The notes beneath the pieces are model-generated. The model was not told where the DNA came from, searched no databases, and saw only the letters and a list, made by a program, of their open reading frames with translations. A stretch of 8,592 bases of DNA, from the NCBI GenBank assembly GCA_900553655.1, contig USEQ01000039.1, forward strand, positions 1-8,592. Direction: 5' to 3'. Position numbers and translations under genes: made by a program. The stretch's first letter is position 1, and each line of letters begins with the position of its first letter. The DNA is from an uncultured Slackia sp. (lineage in GTDB: Bacteria; Actinomycetota; Coriobacteriia; Coriobacteriales; Eggerthellaceae). Below are positions 1 through 6,031 of this stretch, piece by piece.

Positions 1-677
1 CGTGGATATCGCGTGTAATCGTCAAAAGAAGTCAAAGCCGGGCACTTTTCTTCATAGCCGATACCGAAGAGCAGTTTCTTTTCCATTCGACGCCAAAACG
101 CAACGTTCAGACAATCAGGAACATGCCCCATTACCTGGTAATATAGTTTACGCAGGAAGCTTTTCTGAGTCCTGCCTTCATGTCTATAGAGATACTTTGC
201 AGTGAGGCGATCGATGGCGGTTACCGCAAAGTCAAAGCGGTGCCGATCTTCAGAGCCTTTCTCGGGGCAGGGAAATAGCGGAAATATATCCAAACAAACG
301 CCCCATTCCGCATGGATATCCACGTATTCATGCGGCAAAGATGTGCTACTCGTCACGCCAATACGTTGCCATGGGATGAAATTGCAAGGATTGTCCTCGT
401 GAACTTGCAGGTAAAACCCATCAGAAAGCTCCGTACGACACAACTCGCGAAAACGCATATAATCTTCGGCGGGCATAAGAACATCAATGTCGTCATCCCA
501 CGGAATGAAACCTTTGTGGCGAATCGCCCCCAAAAGAGACCCATACGCAAGCCACCAGGTCAAACCGTTCTCTTCGCAAATTCGCTTGAATTCATGAAGG
601 ATACCCATTTGAAAGAGCTGGAAATCGCGCAGGGCGACCCTGTTATTCGTGCATCCATTTTGATGCTGGCCAGGCAT
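1..677 (-). CDS. licD: LicD family phosphocholine/phosphoethanolamine transferase, 3' end cut by window
   Basis: Read on the minus strand this gives 225 residues with no stop, running off base 1. The family (LicD/FKTN-type nucleotidyltransferase fold) transfers a phospho-amine or similar group from a CDP-linked donor to a cell-surface glycan at the cytoplasmic membrane. The diagnostic block is at residues 43-65: LAYGSLLGAIRHKGFIPWDD followed by DID, where the acidic DDDID cluster (61-65) is the expected metal-binding site. A later CLDIFP segment matches the second conserved LicD patch. ATG 677 is preferred because GGGAGG (687-682) lies four bases upstream. ATG 689 is in frame directly after a TGA (692-690) but has no good ribosome site. 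Members are usually about 260-290 residues, so roughly 35-60 residues are missing. It is divergent from, and paralogous to, the licD at 917. The amine and glycan substrates cannot be read from sequence. Confidence 0.9.
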   Translation of the reverse strand, partial: MPGQHQNGCTNNRVALRDFQLFQMGILHEFKRICEENGLTWWLAYGSLLGAIRHKGFIPWDDDIDVLMPAEDYMRFRELCRTELSDGFYLQVHEDNPCNFIPWQRIGVTSSTSLPHEYVDIHAEWGVCLDIFPLFPCPEKGSEDRHRFDFAVTAIDRLTAKYLYRHEGRTQKSFLRKLYYQVMGHVPDCLNVAFWRRMEKKLLFGIGYEEKCPALTSFDDYTRYP

Positions 678-724
678 AGAGCCTCCCATTCAATCTTTGC
701 CATCAATCAGTCAATCGAGGCTAT

Positions 725-730
725 ATTATA
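725..730 (-). promoter_or_regulatory. Candidate -10 box for the left licD
   Basis: The minus strand reads TATAAT, a perfect sigma-70 -10 consensus, 47 bases upstream of the preferred ATG at 677. No good -35 box sits 16-18 bases further upstream (the hexamer there is CTTATC). A TG dinucleotide two bases ahead of the box is close to, but not exactly, an extended -10. The call rests on the -10 alone. Confidence 0.35.
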
Positions 731-822
731 CGCATGCCGCGAGTCCAGATAAGCCCACAGGCAATGTCCCACGAAACGCAAACACATGTGTCTGAGACTC
801 TACGACAAATTCATAAAACAAT

Positions 823-853
823 TTGCCCGCAAATCATGCGCAACTAATATCAT
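823..853 (+). promoter_or_regulatory. Candidate promoter for the plus-strand licD
   Basis: TTGCCC (823-828) resembles a -35 box (4 of 6). It is followed after 16 bases by TAATAT (845-850) or after 19 bases by TATCAT (848-853, 5 of 6 to the -10 consensus). This would give a leader of about 60 bases before the ATG at 917. Neither pairing is strong. Confidence 0.3.
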
Positions 854-916
854 TTATCTATGCGTCTTCGCATGCAAGCCACCACAACGATCGAAAGCTT
901 ATCCCAGGAGATGACC

Positions 917-1771
917 ATGAAAAAAATCACCCTCGAGGAGTCGAAGCGACTCCAACTTGATATTCTTGATGCCTTTGATGCATTTTGCCAAAAAAACGAA
1001 CTGCGCTACATGCTTGCGTACGGAACCTTGCTAGGAGCCGTACGCCACAAGGGCTTTATTCCGTGGGATGACGATATCGACCTCTATATGCCCATCGAGG
1101 ACTACCGTAAAATGGCCGATATTCTCAATCAGAAACAAAACAACGGCTTTTTCAGCGAACGCTATCGAGTGGCGGGGATGCTCATTGACAGCACGATTCC
1201 CTACCACCAAACCTTCGCAAAAATCTATGACAACAAAACCACCGCAGAAATCTCAACCCTTAGAAGTGACCTGGGATTTAAAGAAGGAATTTTTATCGAC
1301 ATCTTCCCCATCGCAGGCCTTCCTGATGATGACGCAAAGCGCATGAAAATGATGAAAGAAATGAAGCACGCAAACAATATGCTCTATTGGGCCACGCGCA
1401 AAATCGAATTTTCGGATTTCACTCCCGCTCATCCTCGCACGTCACTTTACAATTTCATCGATTGGGTTGCTTCTCATAAAAAACCTTTTCAGCAATGGAT
1501 GGCAGATTACCAGGCTCTCTTCGAACAGCTCCCTGCCGTAGAAGAGGCCACGATTGCGACTGAAATCAAAACTTATCTGAGGACAGGCTCGGACAAATAC
1601 CTAAGCAATCCATGGCTTCCGATTACCACATTGGAATTCGAAGGACGTCAATACCCTGTTCCCAACGACTACGGCACCGTCCTGAAAAGAGACTACGGTG
1701 ACTATATGCAGCTCCCGCCAAAAGACCAGCAGCAGCCCAGCCACGACCAAGATTTCTTCCTACTTGACTAG
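917..1771 (+). CDS. licD: LicD family phosphocholine/phosphoethanolamine transferase
   Basis: This encodes 284 residues, a full-length LicD-family protein. Residues 33-55 hold the signature LAYGTLLGAVRHKGFIPWDD followed by DID, with the DDDID acidic cluster at 51-55 for metal binding. A later FIDIFPI patch is the second conserved element. By family, it transfers phosphocholine, phosphoethanolamine or a similar CDP-activated group onto a glycan on the cytoplasmic side of the membrane. ATG 917 is chosen because AGGAG (906-910) lies six bases ahead; an in-frame ATG at 860 would add 19 residues with no ribosome site. The signature is nearly identical to the divergent licD at the left edge, while the rest differs, so the two may act on different positions or acceptors. 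Its base composition is lower in GC than the permease gene nearby. Confidence is high for the family and moderate for the substrate. Confidence 0.93.
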   Translation: MKKITLEESKRLQLDILDAFDAFCQKNELRYMLAYGTLLGAVRHKGFIPWDDDIDLYMPIEDYRKMADILNQKQNNGFFSERYRVAGMLIDSTIPYHQTFAKIYDNKTTAEISTLRSDLGFKEGIFIDIFPIAGLPDDDAKRMKMMKEMKHANNMLYWATRKIEFSDFTPAHPRTSLYNFIDWVASHKKPFQQWMADYQALFEQLPAVEEATIATEIKTYLRTGSDKYLSNPWLPITTLEFEGRQYPVPNDYGTVLKRDYGDYMQLPPKDQQQPSHDQDFFLLD

Positions 1772-1788
1772 CTGGCATCGACCATTTC

Positions 1789-1827
1789 ATGCGAAAGGGA
1801 CGCGGTTGGTTTACGTCCCTTTCGCAT
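1789..1827. terminator. Bidirectional hairpin between convergent genes
   Basis: ATGCGAAAGGGACG (1789-1802) and CGTCCCTTTCGCAT (1814-1827) form a perfect 14-bp stem with an 11-base loop. It lies in the 79-base gap between the convergent stops at 1771 (plus) and 1851 (minus). There is no clear U-tract on either side, so termination efficiency is uncertain, but position and stem strength fit a shared terminator. Confidence 0.65.
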
Positions 1828-1850
1828 ATCGCACGCATAAGCCTCAAACG

Positions 1851-2642
1851 CTACATCTTGTAGCGCGGATCGATTTCCTGCAGTTCCACCAACGAATCGA
1901 TCTCATCGATATCATCGAACGTGCAGTCTTCGATGAACACTTCGTAATTATCGCGACGAAGCACGCAGGGCACATCGTCCCAAAAACGCTGCTTGGTTTC
2001 GTCGCACGAATCGAACTCCTCCTGAAGATCGCGCGCAAGCTTCGCGCCGTCTTCGGCCGTCCAATAGCTGATACCATACATATGATGGCAATCCGTGCCG
2101 CCCTTGTGCAGGTCGACGATGCGGCCCTCTTCGGTATCAAAGCACCAATCGGGCGTTTCTTCCACCGGCACGCCCATGTAGCACGAACGATAGCGGTATT
2201 TCTTCAAAAGCGCCGGGTTTTTCAGATACAAATCGCTCTCAAACGCATATGCGTTCTGGAAATGCTCTTTGGCCACGCATGCCGAAGAGATGTTGTTGGT
2301 GACCGCATAATCAGGGTTGTACAGCAACGTGATGGTGGGATAACGACGCTTGAGCACTTCGAAGCACTCGCTCATATAACCGGTCACGATGTAGATCTCA
2401 GTGACGTCGATCGCCAGCAGCGCGTCCAGCAAGCTTTCGATAATGCGCGTGCCATTCACATTGACCAGGGGTTTCGGCGTATTGATGGTAATCGGCATCA
2501 TCCTGCTGCCAAAACCGCTCGCAAGAAGAACGGCGCGCTTCGCGCGATACGGCTCCAGCGCAGCAAGGTCGGCCTCAGTTGCCTCTCCCGCTTCGTATCT
2601 ATCGTTGAGTGCGGTGAACTGTTCGTATGTAAGCGCTTCCAC
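1851..2642 (-). CDS. licC: LicC-like CTP:phosphocholine/phosphoethanolamine cytidylyltransferase
   Basis: This encodes 263 residues with the nucleotidyltransferase Rossmann-type fold of the sugar-phosphate and phosphocholine cytidylyltransferases. The nucleotide-binding signature ASGFGSRMMPITINTPKPLV is at residues 41-60 (pattern G-x-G-x-R ... PKP). Further on are a VTGYM segment, a TNNISS stretch and a SDLYL acidic patch that likely holds the metal-binding aspartate. It would condense CTP with the phospho-amine to give the CDP-amine used by LicD. It is the last gene of an operon with the permease and the kinase fusion, and is paralogous to the fusion's middle domain. GTG 2642 is preferred because GAGAGG lies eight bases upstream. 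In-frame ATG 2702 has no ribosome site and its first codons would read through a hairpin (2675-2706). The amine (choline or ethanolamine) is not settled by sequence. Confidence 0.85.
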   Translation of the reverse strand: MEALTYEQFTALNDRYEAGEATEADLAALEPYRAKRAVLLASGFGSRMMPITINTPKPLVNVNGTRIIESLLDALLAIDVTEIYIVTGYMSECFEVLKRRYPTITLLYNPDYAVTNNISSACVAKEHFQNAYAFESDLYLKNPALLKKYRYRSCYMGVPVEETPDWCFDTEEGRIVDLHKGGTDCHHMYGISYWTAEDGAKLARDLQEEFDSCDETKQRFWDDVPCVLRRDNYEVFIEDCTFDDIDEIDSLVELQEIDPRYKM

Positions 2643-2674
2643 GGGCGCATCCTCTCTTCGTTTCGACACAAACA

Positions 2675-2706
2675 CGAAATGCCGCTCGCTCACGAACGGC
2701 ATTTCG
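2675..2706 (-). terminator. Intercistronic hairpin between permease and licC
   Basis: CGAAATGCCG and CGGCATTTCG form a perfect 10-bp stem around a 12-base loop, starting five bases after the permease stop (2713-2711) on the minus strand. It is followed by TGTTTGTGT, which is T-rich but not a clean tract. It may be a partial terminator, an attenuator or an RNA-stability element that lowers licC expression relative to the permease. Confidence 0.5.
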
Positions 2707-2710
2707 AATG

Positions 2711-4111
2711 TTAGCGCAATTCCGCCTCCGCCGCATTCAGGGCGGCAAACTCTTCTTCGGGAGCATTGGCCACCAGATGCTTTTTCGCATACACGACGAA
2801 ATACACCATGCCCACCGCATACACGCCGAGAACTCCGCATGCCGCAACCATATCCACGAAGAACGTGGACACGATGGCCACGCAGCTCAGGCAAAACGCA
2901 AGACCCGTAGTAAACACGCCGCCCGGAGTTTTGTAGCCGCGCTCCATCTTGGGATTGCGCACGCGCAAGATGAGCGCATACGACACGCAAGCGCCGAACA
3001 CGGCGATATTCAAGATAAGATCGCCGTCGCGCATAACCGCCACCAACACAAGGCCGATAACCATCTGAATGGCCAACGCCACCGTAGGGGTCTTGCGCTT
3101 ACCCGTGAGCGCAAGCACGTTGGGCAAATAGCCCGCACGGGACAATGCGAAAACCTGGCGCGAACCCGCATACATCAAGCTAAAGAAGCTCGCGATCAAG
3201 CCAGCAAGGCCCGCCCAGTTCACAAACGTGGCCAAGCCGCTCTGGCCGACCGCATTAAGGGCGTCCACCAGCGGCGCGTCAGAAGATGCCACCATCAAGG
3301 CGCCGGCGCCGCCGGCGGCAAACAGCAGGCTGCAAAAGCCCGTGGCAGCCAAGATGAACAGCGCTCCGATCAAGCCGCGCGGCATATCGCGCTTCGGATT
3401 CGCCGATTCCTCCGCCGCCAGCGGCACGCCTTCGACGCCTAAGAAAAACCAAATGCCGAACGGCAGCGAACCGATGACGCCGGCAATGCCCATAGGCAAC
3501 GCTTCGCTCGAGCCGAACGATCCGTCGGCCGGCATGTTGAAGAGATTGGCCATATCGAAGTGAGGAACGATACCCGCAACAAACGCCGCCAACGCCACCA
3601 CGGCGATCGCGCTCACTACGAACATGAACTTCAGCGCCTCACCCACGCCGATAGCATGAATGGCCGTGAACAGAGCATACACCGCGACAACGATGACAAA
3701 CGGCGGCGTTCCTTCGGGAAGCAACCCCAACGCCAGGATGTAATTAGCGATAAACGTGGAAATCGCCGCAGGAGCGCACACATATTCGATGACAAGCGCC
3801 AAGCCCGTTGCGAACCCGGCGGTGCGACCCATGGCGCTACGCGCAAAGCCATAGCCCGCGCCCGCCGCAGGAATGGCGCTCGAAAGCTCGGCCAGGCCGA
3901 ACACCGTGCACAGATACATGATGCCCATGATCAGCCACGCAATGGCAAGGCCGAGCCAGCCGCCATGCTCCATGCCGTAATTCCAGCCGGAAAAATCACC
4001 GCTGACGGTATATGCGACGCCAAGGCTTACCAAAAGCACCCAGCCCACTGCGCCGCCTTTCAGCGATCGCTTCTGAAAATACTCGTCGGATTCTATTGCG
4101 TCCACCTGCAT
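2711..4111 (-). CDS. APC family permease, ethanolamine-permease-like
   Basis: This encodes a 466-residue, strongly hydrophobic protein with about 12 predicted membrane segments, the usual size for amino acid-polyamine-organocation (APC) transporters. Family marks include the AELSSAIPAAGAGYGFARS region (about 74-92) after the second membrane span and the FFLGVEGVPLAAEESANPKR segment (about 222-241) with its conserved E and NP-K-R-D-x-P. The overall look is closest to the ethanolamine permease branch. Inferred role: proton-coupled uptake of ethanolamine or choline across the cytoplasmic membrane, feeding the kinase encoded just upstream. Its ATG overlaps the stop of that gene as TGATG, so translation is probably coupled. 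AAAGGAG (4121-4115) sits only three bases before the ATG; GTG 4105, two codons in, has better spacing and could be the true start. Substrate assignment is by resemblance and context only; an amino acid is possible. Confidence 0.85.
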   Translation of the reverse strand: MQVDAIESDEYFQKRSLKGGAVGWVLLVSLGVAYTVSGDFSGWNYGMEHGGWLGLAIAWLIMGIMYLCTVFGLAELSSAIPAAGAGYGFARSAMGRTAGFATGLALVIEYVCAPAAISTFIANYILALGLLPEGTPPFVIVVAVYALFTAIHAIGVGEALKFMFVVSAIAVVALAAFVAGIVPHFDMANLFNMPADGSFGSSEALPMGIAGVIGSLPFGIWFFLGVEGVPLAAEESANPKRDMPRGLIGALFILAATGFCSLLFAAGGAGALMVASSDAPLVDALNAVGQSGLATFVNWAGLAGLIASFFSLMYAGSRQVFALSRAGYLPNVLALTGKRKTPTVALAIQMVIGLVLVAVMRDGDLILNIAVFGACVSYALILRVRNPKMERGYKTPGGVFTTGLAFCLSCVAIVSTFFVDMVAACGVLGVYAVGMVYFVVYAKKHLVANAPEEEFAALNAAEAELR

Positions 4112-5886
4112 CAGCTCCTTTCGGCTTCGCCATACAACTCTTCGGCAGCAGCTGCGAACTGCTTCGCCGCGCGATACCAGATATAGAGCCACTCGCCCAC
4201 GGGAGCGCCCATGGCCTCTTTGTACATAGCCCACACGTACCAGTACCATCCCACTACAGAAACCGCAGCCAAGCAGTGACGCTGCTCCTGCAACGTGGCT
4301 TCTCGGCCGTAGTACAGCGGAAGAATTCCCAGCGTCTCCTCCACCGTGTAGCCCGAACCCTGCGCGACGAAGTTGCCCAGATCGCACGTCGGATCGCCCA
4401 TGGCAGCATATTCCCAGTCAATCAGGCGCATTTCGTCGCCTTTCACAAGGAAATTGGGGCCGTAAAAATCGTTGTGGCACAGCACGGGTTCGCCCGCCTC
4501 GGCGTGCATCTTGTCCGCCACCGCGCCGATGCGCGCCGCAAGCTGTTCGAAATCGCGCGGAAGCGCATAGCGCATGTCCTTGAGAAGCTGGACGATCTTG
4601 ACGGATTCGTCATGGAAGTCAAAGCTGAACGGGCTCTTCTTGCCGCTTTCGTGCAAAAGGCGAATCATCTGAAGCGCACGTGCGACCTGCGCTTCGTCGG
4701 CATAATCAAGCTCGGAACAACCTTCGATATAGCGCGAGATTTTCCAGCCCTCGGACGGTTCTTCGTAAATGAACGTGTCATCCAAGCCCAAATCGCGCGC
4801 GACGCCCAAAGCGAACGCTTCCGCCTCGCGGTTGACGATCTCTTCCGTTCCGTTGCCCGGGTGACGATAGATATACTTCTGGCCCTTGGCGGAAAACAGC
4901 GTGGAAAGGTTTGTCAGGCCCGCCTTGACCGGCTTGACGTCCGTAATATCCTCGCGTTCGCAATCGAGCGTTTTGCAGATATTGTCCAAAATCCTGGAGT
5001 CCACATTGGCGAAGAAATCCCTGTCGAAGGCGACCAGGTCCGTCAGGAAGTCGAACTCGGTAATAACACCGCGCTCGCACGGCTCGATGGTAATGGGCAG
5101 CTCTTCAAGATGGTCGGCAAGAACCTCTTCCCAAAGCTTATTGCGCGTCTCTGCCTTGTCATATTCGCGATCGAGGATTTCCAAATACGCCTCGGAAAGC
5201 GCCGCATCGAAATACGCAGGCCCAAGCAACGCATAAGCATCCTTGCCGCCTTTTTTCACTTCGGAGATAAGGCCGTATTTCCCCAGCACGACCGTCTGCT
5301 CATCGGTCCAGCCTTCGCTGTACACCGCCGAGCAATAGGGCGCATAACAATACTTTTGAAAAACATTCTCAGCATAGTACTGATCGGAAGAAACAATATA
5401 GGTATTGCCCAAAAACTCGCGAGCATGCCACACGGACGAATGATTGTTCCTCGTGGAATACTCGGGGTTGACGAGAATGGAAACACCCAGTTTGTCCTCA
5501 AGATAAAACAGGCTTTCTTTCATATAGCCTGTCACTACGGCAATGCGTTCCACCCCGGCCTCACGAAGCTGGCGAATGGTGCGCTCAATCAGAACCTCGC
5601 CACGAACCTCGAAAAGCGCTTTCGGACGCTCGAAGGACAACGGCGCAAAACGAGTTCCCGCTCCGGCAGCCAAAATAATCGCGCCCTCCACGCGATAGGA
5701 CTCCAGAGCATCAAGACCTTCCTGAGAAGGAGTTCCGTCTTCTTTAAGAAAACCGCGATGCGCCAGCTCCTTGACGGCCTTGTTTACCGAGCCAAGCGAC
5801 AGGCCGGTCTTTTCAGCCATTTCGCGTTGCGTTGCCTTGCCGAATTCCGTACAGAAACGAAGAACTTCGAACTGATATCGATTCAA
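4111..5886 (-). CDS. Winged-helix / LicC cytidylyltransferase / LicA choline-ethanolamine kinase fusion
   Basis: This encodes 591 residues in three parts. Residues 1-52 look like a winged helix-turn-helix: TQREMAEKTGLSLGSVNKAV reads as a HTH, followed by a wing around RGFLKEDG. Residues 68-290 are a nucleotidyltransferase with ILAAGAGTRFAPLSFERPKA at 71-90 and a SSDQYY acidic patch near 167. Residues 295-591 are a choline/ethanolamine kinase: the AGLTN loop (322-326), YRHPGNGTEEIVNREAEA (340-357), the catalytic LCHNDFYGPNFL (469-480, D473) and the metal-binding LIDWEYAAMGDPTCDLGNF (488-506, D490). It should phosphorylate imported choline or ethanolamine and charge it to the CDP form. The start is a TTG with AAGGAG six bases upstream; no in-frame ATG is better. 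It is first in an operon with the permease and a second LicC. The DNA-binding role of the N-terminus is inference; it could instead be a structural remnant. Confidence 0.88.
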   Translation of the reverse strand: MNRYQFEVLRFCTEFGKATQREMAEKTGLSLGSVNKAVKELAHRGFLKEDGTPSQEGLDALESYRVEGAIILAAGAGTRFAPLSFERPKALFEVRGEVLIERTIRQLREAGVERIAVVTGYMKESLFYLEDKLGVSILVNPEYSTRNNHSSVWHAREFLGNTYIVSSDQYYAENVFQKYCYAPYCSAVYSEGWTDEQTVVLGKYGLISEVKKGGKDAYALLGPAYFDAALSEAYLEILDREYDKAETRNKLWEEVLADHLEELPITIEPCERGVITEFDFLTDLVAFDRDFFANVDSRILDNICKTLDCEREDITDVKPVKAGLTNLSTLFSAKGQKYIYRHPGNGTEEIVNREAEAFALGVARDLGLDDTFIYEEPSEGWKISRYIEGCSELDYADEAQVARALQMIRLLHESGKKSPFSFDFHDESVKIVQLLKDMRYALPRDFEQLAARIGAVADKMHAEAGEPVLCHNDFYGPNFLVKGDEMRLIDWEYAAMGDPTCDLGNFVAQGSGYTVEETLGILPLYYGREATLQEQRHCLAAVSVVGWYWYVWAMYKEAMGAPVGEWLYIWYRAAKQFAAAAEELYGEAERS

Positions 5887-5892
5887 TTCCGA

Positions 5893-5898
5893 CTCCTT
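5893..5898 (-). promoter_or_regulatory. Ribosome binding site supporting the TTG start
   Basis: The minus strand reads AAGGAG, then TCGGAA, then TTG. The near-consensus site and six-base spacing are the main support for the rare TTG initiation at 5886 of the winged-helix/LicC/LicA fusion. Confidence 0.75.
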
Positions 5899-5900
5899 CT

Positions 5901-5969
5901 ATGTTCACGAATAATATTTTCGTAATGTTCACGAACAATATACTATAGCCAGTTAGATGAACATAGAAG
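5901..5969. promoter_or_regulatory. Repeated TTCGTGAACA-type operator-like sites
   Basis: ATGTTCACGAATAAT (5901-5915) and ATGTTCACGAACAAT (5925-5939) are direct repeats 24 bases apart, differing at one base. The second contains the palindrome TGTTC-AC-GAACA. A third half-site in opposite orientation, TGAACATAGAAG (5958-5969), is the exact 12-base inverse of CTTCTATGTTCA (5896-5907). The sites overlap the likely promoter and the start of the transcript of the fusion gene, as expected of a repressor operator. The obvious candidate regulator is the fusion's own winged-helix domain. Confidence 0.55.
5911..5938 (-). promoter_or_regulatory. Candidate promoter for the kinase-permease-licC operon
   Basis: On the minus strand TTGTTC (5938-5933) and TATTAT (5916-5911, 5 of 6 to the -10 consensus) are 16 bases apart. 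The palindrome TGTTCGTGAACA overlaps the -35 and a second copy adjoins the -10. An alternative -10, TATAGT (5947-5942), lies upstream without a recognisable -35. The leader would be short, about 20 bases. Confidence 0.4.
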
Positions 5970-5993
5970 CTTTACCGAATGCCCATATAGATG

Positions 5994-6022
5994 AAAAAAT
6001 CCCCGGGCAAACGTCCGGGGAT
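5994..6022 (-). terminator. Rho-independent terminator after the cyclodeaminase-family gene
   Basis: On the minus strand ATCCCCGG pairs perfectly with CCGGGGAT (stem 6022-6015 with 6006-5999). Two further inner pairs, one G-T, leave a four-base loop. A run of six T (5999-5994) follows. It starts nine bases after the stop at 6032 and separates the flippase/cyclodeaminase unit from the next operon. Confidence 0.9.
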
Positions 6023-6031
6023 CCGAAAACC

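Larger units (their letters stand above)
678..916. other. Divergent intergenic region between two licD genes
   Basis: This stretch has no plausible gene. It carries candidate promoters for both flanking genes (a perfect TATAAT on the minus strand at 730-725 and an AT-rich block near 845-853 on the plus strand). It also has a 10-bp palindrome ACACATGTGT (782-791) midway, and a small 5-bp inverted repeat ATGCG/CGCAT (860-873). The palindrome's position between divergent promoters would suit a shared operator, but a single short palindrome is weak evidence. Confidence 0.5.

Noticed and set aside
312..752. A 146-codon open frame on the plus strand
   Set aside because: It is antisense to the left LicD gene, which carries the full LicD signature on the minus strand.
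860..916. Upstream ATG 860 for the plus-strand licD
   Set aside because: No ribosome site precedes it and the added 19 residues are not LicD-like; ATG 917 has AGGAG at six bases.
1698..2714. A 338-codon open frame on the plus strand
   Set aside because: It overlaps the licD end and the antisense of licC, shows no domain, and would read through the 1789-1827 hairpin.
4112..4387. Extension of the permease upstream of 4111
   Set aside because: The frame stays open but overlaps the kinase domain coding sequence, and the extra residues are not membrane-protein-like; the TGATG overlap gives the natural start.
4012..5925. A 637-codon open frame on the plus strand
   Set aside because: It is antisense to the fusion gene, whose minus-strand translation has intact cytidylyltransferase and kinase motifs. 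The plus-strand product has no recognisable domain and is a by-product of codon bias.
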